This document shows, one piece after another, positions 1 through 6,578 of a stretch of DNA of 14,695 nucleotides (position 1 is its first letter; the number at the start of each line of letters is the position of its first letter). The notes beneath the pieces are model-generated. The model searched no databases. It had not been told where the DNA came from and worked only from the letters and a program-made list of their open reading frames with translations. The DNA is from Candidatus Curtissbacteria bacterium RIFCSPHIGHO2_12_FULL_41_17 (GTDB lineage: Bacteria > Patescibacteriota > Microgenomatia > Curtissbacterales > GWA2-41-24): assembly GCA_001774945.1 (NCBI GenBank), contig MFBL01000006.1:1-14695 (forward strand). Reading direction: 5' to 3'. Position numbers and translations under genes: made by a program.

Positions 1-958
1 CTTTAAGCGCAAGTAGTTCGTCAAAAATGCCCTCGTAAGTTAAACCAACCAGTTTTGAGCCTTTAAATTTTTCTTTAGGTTTTTCTTTAATATCAATTGC
101 TTTTGCCCTTGTTACTTCAAGAATTACTGACTGCCCATCTATAGTCCATAATCCATAATCCAAATCGGGATTGACTGCTATCGCCACATTAGAGGGAAGT
201 GTCCAGGGAGTCGTCGTCCAGACTAATAAGTTTTGAGTTTTGAGTTCTGAGTTCTGAGTTATTATTTTATAATTGACGTATACCGCTTTGTGAGTAATCT
301 CCTGATATTCTTCTGTTAAAATTTCATGCTGGGAAATTGCAGTACCACATCTTGGGCACCACGGAACAGAATCCCTACCTTTATATAAATAGCCTTTCTC
401 ATGACATACCTTTAAAAAGTGCCAGATGGCATAGTTATTTTCGTCGCTTGAAGTATGATATGAATTTCCCCAGTCCATAAAATAACCAAGACGCTTGCTC
501 TGCTCCGTCTGAATCGCCGAATACTTTTTGACGCGCTCTTTGCAAAGGTTAACGAATTTATCAATGCCGAATTTTTCAATATCCTTTTTATTTTTAAAGC
601 CCAGTTCTTTTTCGACCTCGACTTCTACCCATAAACCCTGTTCGTCGAATCCATTTTGAAAACGCTGTTTAAATCCGCGCATATTGTAAAAACGCTGCCA
701 TAGATCCTTATAAGTCCTGCCCCAGGCATGGTGAACACCCATGGGATTGTTAGCGGTAATTGGGCCATCTAAGAAAGAGAACTTTTTCTTTGAATTTTTT
801 AGGCCCACAGACTTTGTCGAGGACCGCAAGCTTTGCTTATTTTTCTCTAAATATTTTTTGACGATCCCCTGCTTTTGCCAATACTCAAGCAGCCGTTTTT
901 CCATCACCACAAAATCCTGTTTGGGGTCGACGGGATTAAATGGCTTCTTCTTATTCAT
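1..958 (-). CDS. ileS: Isoleucyl-tRNA synthetase, N-terminal part (cut by left edge)
   Basis: Class I aminoacyl-tRNA synthetase that charges tRNA-Ile in the cytoplasm. My reverse-strand translation from the ATG at 958-956 is open to the window edge (319 codons). It contains the class I signature as GPITANNPMGVHHAWG, then the family-typical TYKDLWQRFYNMRG, and a CxxC knuckle (VPWCPRCGT) at the start of the CP1 editing insert. The Thr-rich editing motif WTTTPWTLP follows. The KMSKS motif and anticodon-binding domain lie outside the window. A low-complexity stretch (ITQNSELKTQN) encoded by a heptamer tandem repeat sits just before the editing motif. No Shine-Dalgarno is visible; a possible -10 lies 10 nt upstream of the ATG. 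It is transcribed divergently from the orphan gene at 1045. IleRS is preferred over ValRS or LeuRS because of the overall motif wording. Confidence 0.93.
   Translation of the reverse strand, partial: MNKKKPFNPVDPKQDFVVMEKRLLEYWQKQGIVKKYLEKNKQSLRSSTKSVGLKNSKKKFSFLDGPITANNPMGVHHAWGRTYKDLWQRFYNMRGFKQRFQNGFDEQGLWVEVEVEKELGFKNKKDIEKFGIDKFVNLCKERVKKYSAIQTEQSKRLGYFMDWGNSYHTSSDENNYAIWHFLKVCHEKGYLYKGRDSVPWCPRCGTAISQHEILTEEYQEITHKAVYVNYKIITQNSELKTQNLLVWTTTPWTLPSNVAIAVNPDLDYGLWTIDGQSVILEVTRAKAIDIKEKPKEKFKGSKLVGLTYEGIFDELLALK
230..260. repeat. Heptanucleotide tandem repeat inside ileS
   Basis: Four and a half copies of GTTYTGA: two GTTTTGA, then two GTTCTGA, then GTT, on the plus strand. The repeat encodes a hydrophilic insert just before the WTTTPWTLP editing motif of IleRS. 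Since 7 is not a multiple of 3, a gain or loss of one unit would shift the reading frame. Confidence 0.9.
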
Positions 959-968
959 AGTGAAATCA

Positions 969-997
969 ATTAAAGCAGAAGGCGGAAGTTAGTTCAA
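969..997 (-). promoter_or_regulatory. Possible ileS promoter
   Basis: On the minus strand TTGAAC, a 17-bp spacer, then TTTAAT. The -10 ends 10 nt before the ileS ATG, so the transcript would be almost leaderless. The hexamers are only partial matches to consensus, so this is tentative. Confidence 0.35.
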
Positions 998-1003
998 GGA
1001 AAT

Positions 1004-1032
1004 TTGACACAGTATGAAAAGTGCAATATTAT
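1004..1032 (+). promoter_or_regulatory. Consensus sigma-70-type promoter
   Basis: TTGACA, a 17-bp spacer, then TATTAT. The predicted transcription start (about 1039) is only a few bases before the ATG at 1045. This makes the upstream GTG at 1021 impossible as a start, since it lies inside the promoter. Confidence 0.72.
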
Positions 1033-1044
1033 TCTAAATATATT

Positions 1045-1449
1045 ATGACGGAAGCTACAGAATTAAGACCTTCCTTAGAATTCCAAGCCGCTTACGAACG
1101 ATTGAAAGCTTTATTAAAAAAGAAAGAACAGATTAAAAGATCAAAAGGCGCAGAATCGTTGGAGGTAAGCCTTGGTACGCCGATTGATGGAGAAACAAAG
1201 ATCTTTCTGATGCATGAATTGCGGGGGGAAATAAATGGGGATCCAATAAGCTTAAGAGTATCCTATATTGTAAGATCCACTGGTGTTAATTCTTACCAAC
1301 CTTCAGCTTCGGCTAAAATTTTCCCGGGTGAGTTCCATCATTTCAATTCTATACAAGGCTTTCTCGTAAATTTGACAGATAATGACCAAAGAGCAAAAGC
1401 TATGCATGAACAACACGTAGTATCTTTGGTCGCTACATTTCTAGAATAA
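1045..1449 (+). CDS. Hypothetical protein, 134 aa, near-leaderless
   Basis: I do not recognise this protein. The start is set at the ATG at 1045 (MTEATELRPSLEFQ...). The longer GTG-initiated frame from 1021 would begin inside the spacer of a consensus promoter. The product is soluble. A Lys/Glu-rich helix at about residues 15-35 (LKALLKKKEQIKRSK) is followed by a segment with alternating hydrophobic residues that suggests beta-strands. A C-terminal helix holds HEQHVVSLVATFLE. There is no signal peptide or membrane segment. It stands alone, divergent from ileS and convergent with the hydrolase gene 43 bp downstream. No ribosome-binding site fits between the predicted transcription start and the ATG. 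Confidence 0.7.
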   Translation: MTEATELRPSLEFQAAYERLKALLKKKEQIKRSKGAESLEVSLGTPIDGETKIFLMHELRGEINGDPISLRVSYIVRSTGVNSYQPSASAKIFPGEFHHFNSIQGFLVNLTDNDQRAKAMHEQHVVSLVATFLE

Positions 1450-1492
1450 CTTGCAGACCAGTAGAAAAAGGTATCCTCTCAAAAAGTATTCT

Positions 1493-2179
1493 TTAAGGGT
1501 GGGTTAGAAGCTTTTCTTTAAAGAACTCGGCAATTAGGACATTAGCTCTTTCTAAGTCTTTACTTCTAATGTCATGATTAGCACCTTCGATAATTTCAAG
1601 TTTTTTATTGCACCTAAGCGAATCATAAAGCTTCTGGCTTTGAGAAAACGGTACGACATCATCCTGATCGCCGTGAATGATTAAGGTAGGTGTTTTAATA
1701 TTTTCTGCAAGCTTATAGATACCAATGTTTTTGGTTTCTTGTCGAAATTTAATCCCTCGGTTTGTGGAAACCCGGGCCGTATTCCAGTCCGAAACCGGTG
1801 CCTTGAGGGCAAGCGCCAGAACCGGATTTTGACGAGCATAAAGCAGGGAAACGTAACCTCCAAAGCTGGAACCGTAAAGTGCAAAATCTCTTTTGCCTAC
1901 AATCTTGGCAGCACATTCCAGATCATCCAGGGCGCCAAGCGGAGTAATTTCGTCAATTGTGCCTTCAGACTGGCCATGGCCGGTAAAATCAAAGCGAAAA
2001 ACACAAAGGCCACGTTTTACTAATTTTTGTGCCAGTGCTCCAGTGGAAATCGGGTTGTCCTTTGAACTATGAAATCCATGACACATCACAATAACCGGTG
2101 CATCCTTATCCTCGCCCTCAAAAACGGCTGAAAGATTTAGATTGCGAGAATTTTTAAAAGTTAATTTTTGCTTGAACAT
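1493..2179 (-). CDS. Alpha/beta hydrolase (serine esterase/peptidase-like)
   Basis: Predicted cytoplasmic serine hydrolase of the alpha/beta fold, 228 aa; the substrate cannot be named. The order of motifs is canonical. An HG oxyanion-type motif (VMCHGFHSSKDN) comes first, then FDFTGHGQSEG, and the nucleophile elbow GSSFGGY (GxSxG). The acid lies in IIHGDQDDVVPF and the catalytic His in EGANHD. An in-frame start 60 nt further upstream exists. It would overlap the transporter gene by about 59 nt and add a sequence unlike the family, so the ATG at 2179 is chosen. That start follows the transporter stop by one base (TAA-A-ATG), which suggests translational coupling. No separate Shine-Dalgarno is visible. 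The nearest family is the serine aminopeptidase S33/YqiA-type hydrolases, but this is only a broad match. Confidence 0.88.
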   Translation of the reverse strand: MFKQKLTFKNSRNLNLSAVFEGEDKDAPVIVMCHGFHSSKDNPISTGALAQKLVKRGLCVFRFDFTGHGQSEGTIDEITPLGALDDLECAAKIVGKRDFALYGSSFGGYVSLLYARQNPVLALALKAPVSDWNTARVSTNRGIKFRQETKNIGIYKLAENIKTPTLIIHGDQDDVVPFSQSQKLYDSLRCNKKLEIIEGANHDIRSKDLERANVLIAEFFKEKLLTHP

Positions 2180-2180
2180 T

Positions 2181-3047
2181 TTAGATACTAAAAACAGAAA
2201 GCATGACGATTCCGAAAAGGGTAATGATAATTCCGGCAATTTGCTGTCTTGTAATCGGATCCCTGAAAATTAGATAGGCAAGCAATACAAAAATCGTCGG
2301 GTAAGAACCGGCAATTGGGGCGACTATTGACGTAAATCCTTTCTCAATTGCCAAATTAAAACTTAAAGCTCCAACTCCTAATAAAAGGGCGTTTGCAAAT
2401 AATGGATAAAAAGACCCTTTAAAGTTAAGTTTAGTTAATTTAATTTCTCTCAATTTAATAAACAGCCATATTCCAGGTAAAGAAGCCAAAATGGAAATGT
2501 ACCCAGGCCAAAACCAGCCTAATTCTTTTATAGGAATTTTGATAAATGCCCAGTAGATCCCCCAAGAAAGCATTGCAACTGCCCCCATCCAGATTCCCTT
2601 ATCGACAATTAATTTACGGCTTATTAGACTTTTAATATCAAGAGTTGAACCAATGAGACCAATAAAAATAATAACAATTGCCATTGATTGCTGAAGTGAA
2701 ACACTTTCGCCTAGGAAAATTATCGAAAGCAACACAGTCAGGGCAGCGAAAGATGCAGCAATTGTTCCAACTAAAGCAGCATTACCAACTTTCAAACCTT
2801 CATAAAAAGCAACAAGACCAATTGTGCCGATAAGACCAAGAGTCGTATTTAAAATTAATATTTCTAGAGTAAGATTTTGGAGATGACCAGTGAAAAATGG
2901 TATTCCAATAGCAAAAATTGGGACTTGAAGTAATATATACCAAAATGTAGTTGAGTAAGCTCCAATTTTTCTGGTAGCTACAGTTCCAAAAATGTCACCT
3001 ATCCCCCATCCCAGAAATGAAATTAGAGCAAAAAATATTGCCGGCAT
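2181..3047 (-). CDS. EamA/DMT-family membrane transporter
   Basis: A 288-aa inner-membrane protein with about ten hydrophobic segments arranged as two five-helix halves, as expected of the drug/metabolite transporter superfamily (EamA). It starts with a membrane helix (FALISFLGWGIGDIFG). The second half opens with LSWGIYWAFIKIP, and its last helices include the PIAGSYPTIFVLLAYLIF segment typical of the family. Substrates of this family range from metabolites to drugs and cannot be predicted here. It is the first gene of a tight pair with the hydrolase (1-nt gap). It is divergent from the metallopeptidase gene at 3070, with only 22 bp between the two start codons, so any promoters must overlap coding sequence. 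Confidence 0.9.
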   Translation of the reverse strand: MPAIFFALISFLGWGIGDIFGTVATRKIGAYSTTFWYILLQVPIFAIGIPFFTGHLQNLTLEILILNTTLGLIGTIGLVAFYEGLKVGNAALVGTIAASFAALTVLLSIIFLGESVSLQQSMAIVIIFIGLIGSTLDIKSLISRKLIVDKGIWMGAVAMLSWGIYWAFIKIPIKELGWFWPGYISILASLPGIWLFIKLREIKLTKLNFKGSFYPLFANALLLGVGALSFNLAIEKGFTSIVAPIAGSYPTIFVLLAYLIFRDPITRQQIAGIIITLFGIVMLSVFSI

Positions 3048-3069
3048 GAGATAATTTTAGCAGACTTAA

Positions 3070-3420
3070 ATGACAAAGGCTGATTTTAAAAAATTGGTGG
3101 CTGAAGCACTGGTAAATTTGCCGGAAGAATTTAAAGAAAAGATGGAGAATGTGGAGGTGGTAGTTGAGGACTGGCCGACTGTCGATATTGCCAAAGGACG
3201 GCTTCTGCTTGGACTATATCAAGGTGTACCAAAAACAACTTGGGGACGAGGTCTTGCTGTCAGACTCCCGGACAAAATTACAATTTTTAAAGGCCCAATT
3301 GAATTAATTTCAAGAGGCGATATGGATGCAATCAAAAATCTGATCGTGGACACTGTCCAACATGAAATCGCCCATCATTTTGGAATATCGGATGCTCGTT
3401 TACAAGAGTTAAAAAGGTAA
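3070..3420 (+). CDS. Small MMP-like-domain metallopeptidase (zincin family)
   Basis: A 116-aa predicted zinc metalloprotease of the small 'zincin_1' type (PF06262-like), usually annotated as a metallopeptidase with an MMP-like domain. The C-terminal motif HEIAHHFGISD supplies the HExxH zinc-binding and catalytic Glu residues plus a third ligand region. YQGVPKTTWGR in the middle is also family-typical. The length fits the family, and there is no signal peptide, so it should be cytoplasmic. The physiological substrate is not known for this family. The ATG follows a possible -10 (GATAAT, 3050-3055) by 14 nt and there is no clear Shine-Dalgarno. It converges on cutA with a gap of only 3 nt. Confidence 0.87.
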   Translation: MTKADFKKLVAEALVNLPEEFKEKMENVEVVVEDWPTVDIAKGRLLLGLYQGVPKTTWGRGLAVRLPDKITIFKGPIELISRGDMDAIKNLIVDTVQHEIAHHFGISDARLQELKR

Positions 3421-3423
3421 AAG

Positions 3424-3732
3424 TTATCGTTTTGTCTCTTTGTTAATCCAACCCAAATAAGACTTGTCGACTTTGGAAGCTTTGATTGCGACAATTTCTG
3501 GGACTTCGTAACCGGAATGCTTCTTGATATAACTTTGGCATTTATCAAAATTTGCTTCTTTGGTTTTTAAAATCATTAGAGTTTCGTTATCGTCCAGAAT
3601 TTTGCCCTTCCACCAATAAGCTGATTCAACCGGGAATAAATTGTAACAAGCGATTAATTTTAGCTTTAAAAGCGCTTTGCCGATTTTTAGTGCATCGGCT
3701 TTTTTATGGATTGTCGTAAAAATTAATATCAT
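3424..3732 (-). CDS. cutA: CutA divalent-cation tolerance protein
   Basis: A 102-aa CutA1-family protein, a small ferredoxin-like-fold trimer first linked to divalent cation (copper) tolerance, though its exact role is unsettled. Family-typical features are all in order. The N-terminal strand ILIFTT is followed by LIACYNLFPVESAYWWKGKI. Next come the acidic and Lys-rich ETLMILKTKE and the C-terminal GYEVPEIVAI. Length matches the family and no signal peptide is present. It lies downstream of the MFS gene and the hydrolase relic on the same strand. Confidence 0.93.
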   Translation of the reverse strand: MILIFTTIHKKADALKIGKALLKLKLIACYNLFPVESAYWWKGKILDDNETLMILKTKEANFDKCQSYIKKHSGYEVPEIVAIKASKVDKSYLGWINKETKR

Positions 3733-3747
3733 AGAGAAGGAACAGCA

Positions 3748-3804
3748 TCAACCTTCCTGCGGATAGCCTTCCCAATCATGAATCAAAAAGGTCCGGTTTT
3801 TCAT
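3748..3804 (-). pseudogene. Relic of an RBBP9/YdeN-type alpha/beta hydrolase (N-terminal 18 codons)
   Basis: On the minus strand an ATG opens an 18-codon frame reading MKNRTFLIHDWEGYPQEG, then TGA. This wording closely resembles the first residues of RBBP9/YdeN serine hydrolases, which typically begin with a Phe-Leu-Ile-His-Gly-Trp-Glu-Gly-like strand followed by a Trp. Here His-Gly has become His-Asp, and a TGA stands where the Trp codon is expected. Nothing recognisable follows before cutA. I read it as the remaining 5' end of a deleted gene; recognition rests on memory of the family, not on a search. Confidence 0.5.
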
Positions 3805-3828
3805 TTCTTGGATTGTACCGCCTAAGGA

Positions 3829-5139
3829 CTAGACAGGCAAATCGTTCTTGGAAAAATTTGAAAAGGTACCTTTAAGATAAAGGGCAATACCAACTAGAAA
3901 AACAATAACTGCTCCTAAACCAATTGTAAACATGGCTGAAGTTTTTTGGGCAATAATACCGGAAAGGGCATTGCCAAGAGGCATCATTCCGACAAACATC
4001 GTTATGTAAACCGCCATAATTCTTCCTCTCATGTTATCGGGCGAAACCAACTGAACTAAAGTATTTAAAGTGGCAACTTCAATTAAAAGAGCAAATCCGA
4101 TTATAAACAGGAGTACGTGGGCAACAGCAAAATTGCGATTTAAGGTAAAAAGAATTAAAGCAAGACTGGATATTACTAAACCGGCCAGTATCAATATACC
4201 CTTGTTATCCTTCCTGGACATGGCAGAGGCGAAAATGGCACCGGCTAAGCTGCCTGCGCCGATTGCCGAAAGAAGAGAGCCATAGCCTCCTGCGCCAGTA
4301 TGGAATACGTTTTGGGCAATTACCGGCATTAGTGTTTGGTAAGGCCAGATAAAAATCGCACTTAATGCGGCCAAAGTGATAAAGATAGAAATTTGTGAGT
4401 GGGTAAATGAATATCTAAGACCGGTTTTTAAAGATTCGAGAGGATGAATATCTACTTCCGGTCTGTAATTGTAAACAGGCCGCATGGCGTAAATTGCCCA
4501 AATTCCGGGAATGTAACTTAGGGCATTAAGAATAAAAGTCCAACCAACCCCAAAGGACGCAATTAAAGCACCAGCAAGAGCCGGGCCGACAAAGCGGGCT
4601 CCGTTGAAAACAGCGTTATTGATGGGAATGGCCGACGCCAAATCACGTTTGCCGACCATCTCGACAATAAAAGTAAGCCTTGCCGGAAGATCAACGGCCC
4701 CAATTAAGCCATTAACCGCTACCAAGGGAATAATAATTGCCAGGCCGGCGCTGTGGGTAATGATTAATGCACCTAAAACCAATGCAATAAAAGCATCGAC
4801 CACTTGAGTCCATATAAGTAAGTTTTGCCTGTTAACTTTATCTATAAAAACACCGGCAAACGGTGTTACGAATAAAAAGGGTAATCCCCCAAGGGCGGCC
4901 ACTGTTCCAACCCAAAAAGCCGAATGGGTGAGTTGAAAAACATACCAGCCCATGCCAACCTGCTGAAGCCAAAACCCAATTAAGGAAATTGCCTGGCCTG
5001 CAAAATACAATTGGAAATTTCTGTGGGCAAGTGCCGGGAATATGGAAATTACTCTTCCCGGTAGGATAATTGGTGCTGCGCCGGCAGTTGCGGCAGTGAT
5101 CTCCAAATCCTCTTGGGCCAAAATTTCTTTTTTAGACAT
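3829..5139 (-). CDS. MFS transporter, EntS/MFS_3-like exporter
   Basis: A 436-aa major facilitator superfamily protein with about 12 membrane helices after a cytoplasmic N-terminal tail. The segment ALAHRNFQLYFAGQAISLIG, then GTVAALGGLPFLFVTPFAGVFIDKV (helices 2-3), is typical of the MFS_3 subfamily that includes the enterobactin exporter EntS. The C-terminal half contains SPDNMRGRIMAVYITMFVGMMPLGN, also family-typical. It probably exports a small molecule by proton antiport; the substrate is unknown. It follows an intrinsic terminator, so it needs its own promoter. A candidate (TTGACT, 15 bp, TAAAAT) overlaps that terminator and ends 7 nt before the ATG. Confidence 0.92.
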   Translation of the reverse strand: MSKKEILAQEDLEITAATAGAAPIILPGRVISIFPALAHRNFQLYFAGQAISLIGFWLQQVGMGWYVFQLTHSAFWVGTVAALGGLPFLFVTPFAGVFIDKVNRQNLLIWTQVVDAFIALVLGALIITHSAGLAIIIPLVAVNGLIGAVDLPARLTFIVEMVGKRDLASAIPINNAVFNGARFVGPALAGALIASFGVGWTFILNALSYIPGIWAIYAMRPVYNYRPEVDIHPLESLKTGLRYSFTHSQISIFITLAALSAIFIWPYQTLMPVIAQNVFHTGAGGYGSLLSAIGAGSLAGAIFASAMSRKDNKGILILAGLVISSLALILFTLNRNFAVAHVLLFIIGFALLIEVATLNTLVQLVSPDNMRGRIMAVYITMFVGMMPLGNALSGIIAQKTSAMFTIGLGAVIVFLVGIALYLKGTFSNFSKNDLPV

Positions 5140-5146
5140 TTGGGTA

Positions 5147-5173
5147 ATTTTACAAAAAGAAAACCTCAGTCAA
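5147..5173 (-). promoter_or_regulatory. Possible promoter of the MFS gene, overlapping the upstream terminator
   Basis: On the minus strand TTGACT (5173-5168), a short 15-bp spacer, TAAAAT (5152-5147), then 7 nt to the ATG. The -35 lies in the loop and descending stem of the terminator. The spacer is shorter than optimal, so confidence is limited. Confidence 0.35.
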
Positions 5174-5186
5174 CTACTCTGAGGTT
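5153..5186 (-). terminator. Intrinsic terminator of the VOC/small membrane protein operon
   Basis: Read on the minus strand: stem AACCTCAG, 9-nt loop, CTGAGGTT, then TTCTTTTTG. The 8-bp perfect stem and U-rich tail lie 39 nt after the stop codon of the small membrane protein gene. Confidence 0.8.
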
Positions 5187-5225
5187 CTCAGCAAGATTCA
5201 ATCCGATTTTGACGTCTGGCCTATC

Positions 5226-5399
5226 TCATTTAACCATCAAGTAATCGTAGGCCAAGGCCGCAACAGCAACAATAATTCCAATAACAAGTGCTTGGGCGCC
5301 TAAAGCAGGAAAAAGCCCTACCAACAAAAGCCCTAAGCCGATGCCAAAAACGTTGTGAGTTAAACTATGAGGAGTAAAACAACTTTTCAGATCTTTCAA
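5226..5399 (-). CDS. Small two-helix membrane protein, 57 aa
   Basis: Not assigned to a family. The C-terminal two thirds are hydrophobic and glycine/alanine-rich, forming two helices: VFGIGLGLLLVGLFPALG, then ALVIGIIVAVAALAYDYLMV. The N-terminus is short and soluble (KDLKSCFTPHSLTHN). A longer frame with a GTG at 5408 exists. That GTG is part of the near-perfect ribosome-binding site itself, and the TTG at 5399 lies at ideal spacing, so TTG is chosen. The gene sits 51 nt downstream of the VOC protein gene, with an intrinsic terminator behind it, so the two probably form one transcript. Confidence 0.7.
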   Translation of the reverse strand: MKDLKSCFTPHSLTHNVFGIGLGLLLVGLFPALGAQALVIGIIVAVAALAYDYLMVK

Positions 5400-5403
5400 G
5401 TTA

Positions 5404-5414
5404 ATCACCCCCTT
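5404..5414 (-). promoter_or_regulatory. Near-perfect ribosome-binding site that decides a TTG start
   Basis: AAGGGGGTGAT on the minus strand matches 10 of 11 bases of the ideal AAGGAGGTGAT. The core is 8 nt from the TTG at 5399. The GTG at 5408 lies within it and therefore cannot be the start. Confidence 0.75.
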
Positions 5415-5450
5415 ACTGCAACTTAAATGTAAACTTTAAAAATAAAGTTG

Positions 5451-5831
5451 TCAACTTGCCCTTACTTGCACGAATTGAAAGTAATTAGCGTCAGGATCTT
5501 CAAAGGTGGCAATTAGTCCATAGCCTTCAACGTGGTAAATATCGGCAACTGCTTTAACTCCCTCATCTTTTAATCTTTTAACTTCCTTTTCGATATCGTC
5601 TACCTCGAGATTAAACATAACGCGTGCAGGTTCTTTGCTTTTACCTTTAACATCGGAATGATCCAAAATATAAAGATTTGCTCCTTCGAGTTGAAAATCA
5701 AAACCTTTTTCGCCTTTATCACCTATTTCCATTTCTTCCCCTTGCTTTAGACCGACTTTTTCTCTGTAAAATTCTGCCAGATTTGCGGCATTTTCCGAAG
5801 ATAGTAAAACCGCTTCTAATCCTTTAATCAT
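5451..5831 (-). CDS. VOC-family (glyoxalase/bleomycin-resistance-like) protein
   Basis: A 126-aa protein of the vicinal oxygen chelate fold, two beta-alpha-beta-beta-beta halves. The first half starts GLEAVLLSSENAANLAEFYREKVGL. The second contains VMFNLEVDDIEKEVKRLKDEGV and ends with ATFEDPDANYFQFVQ, the family's common DPDxN closing strand. Members are glyoxalase I, dioxygenases or drug-binding proteins; the sequence alone does not tell which. The ATG at 5831 is preceded by a textbook Shine-Dalgarno (AAGGAGGTGAA, 5838-5848). A weak promoter (TTGTTT, 17 bp, TAGACT; 5900-5872) lies upstream. It is divergent from the orphan gene at 5967, and a 22-bp palindrome between the two genes could affect both. 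Confidence 0.88.
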   Translation of the reverse strand: MIKGLEAVLLSSENAANLAEFYREKVGLKQGEEMEIGDKGEKGFDFQLEGANLYILDHSDVKGKSKEPARVMFNLEVDDIEKEVKRLKDEGVKAVADIYHVEGYGLIATFEDPDANYFQFVQVRAS

Positions 5832-5929
5832 TCTCTATTCACCTCCTTTTTGATAATTTACAAGAAGAATTAGTCTAACGAATATTATTGAGTAAAACAA
5901 GATGCTAAAAAGTGGAAAAATGATAATTG

Positions 5930-5958
5930 TTGCATTTAAGTTTACTCTAGAGTAAACT
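5930..5958 (+). promoter_or_regulatory. Promoter of the orphan gene at 5967
   Basis: TTGCAT, a 17-bp spacer, TAAACT; the -10 ends 8 nt before the ATG, predicting a leaderless transcript. The spacer and -10 are occupied by a perfect palindrome. Confidence 0.5.
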
Positions 5959-5959
5959 T
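5938..5959. promoter_or_regulatory. Perfect 22-bp palindrome, probable operator
   Basis: The left half AAGTTTACTCT is followed directly by its exact reverse complement. It covers most of the spacer and all but the final edge of the -10 of the 5967 promoter. A dimeric repressor bound there would block RNA polymerase. The palindrome has no T-tail and no loop, which argues against a terminator. Confidence 0.75.
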
Positions 5960-5966
5960 CCTTCTT

Positions 5967-6407
5967 ATGCCACTACCAGAACTAGATACTCCTGAACGAG
6001 TAATATTCGAGGAAAGAGTCAAGCAAAGATTAAAAGACTTGGCTTATTTTGGTTCGAGGAAACTAGACGGTGATTCTTCAAGATTCCATATTCTTTTTCG
6101 TGATGAAGAAACGGGGGAGATAATAGCAGCTTTTGCGCGTGCTCGACACCCTGAGGGGCAAAGAGTGGAAACAACAGAAATATCATTTGAATCCCAAGGA
6201 ATACTCCCCTCTGAAGAGGCTGTTTTACAAGCCGTAGATATTCTGCTAGAGACGAATCTAGGGACACCGATGATATGTGATGAAAGTATATTAGATGAGC
6301 TTAGAGGGGATTCGCTCCAAATGATAGACGAAGGTCACTTTCGATTTATTGGGAACCCCAGAGGTAAATTAGAAATTTACGTTCCAGTACCTGTCAATGT
6401 TTCTTAG
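5967..6407 (+). CDS. Hypothetical protein, 146 aa, probably leaderless and operator-controlled
   Basis: I do not recognise this protein. It is soluble and acidic. The N-terminal helix (TPERVIFEERVKQRLKDLAYFG) is followed by alternating charged and hydrophobic stretches: RFHILFRDEETGEIIAAFARARH, then VETTEISFESQ. A helix with ILPSEEAVLQAVDILLE comes next, and the end reads HFRFIGNPRGKLEIYVPVPV. The pattern suggests a mixed alpha/beta fold without membrane segments. The ATG at 5967 lies 8 nt after the predicted -10, so no ribosome-binding site is possible. The promoter holds a perfect 22-bp palindrome, so the gene is likely repressed by a dimeric regulator. It is flanked divergently by the VOC gene and convergently by the gene at 6579. 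Confidence 0.72.
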   Translation: MPLPELDTPERVIFEERVKQRLKDLAYFGSRKLDGDSSRFHILFRDEETGEIIAAFARARHPEGQRVETTEISFESQGILPSEEAVLQAVDILLETNLGTPMICDESILDELRGDSLQMIDEGHFRFIGNPRGKLEIYVPVPVNVS

Positions 6408-6535
6408 GTCGTACTGATCAAAACAGTATTGGTCTGCAGTTTTCATACGAAAAATATTTTGCTGTTTCTAATTCCTAAGCTATTAGTGCTCTAAATTACC
6501 CCCATTTTACTTTTTTCTGAGGCAAGCAATCGCAT

Positions 6536-6554
6536 AAAAACGGCCGTTTTTTTT
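6536..6554. terminator. Possible bidirectional terminator
   Basis: An AAAAAC arm, a GGCC centre, a GTTTTT arm, then a T-run to 6554, between two convergent genes. As RNA it could form a 6-bp stem with a 4-nt loop in either direction. It is AT-rich, so only moderately convincing. Confidence 0.45.
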
Positions 6555-6578
6555 CAAAATGGTGTTAAGGTGGTTAAT

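Noticed and set aside
741..992. Plus-strand open frame opposite ileS
   Set aside because: Antisense to the well-supported IleRS N-terminus; low-complexity, Phe-rich product.
1021..1044. GTG at 1021 as start of the orphan gene
   Set aside because: It lies in the spacer of a consensus promoter, upstream of the likely transcription start.
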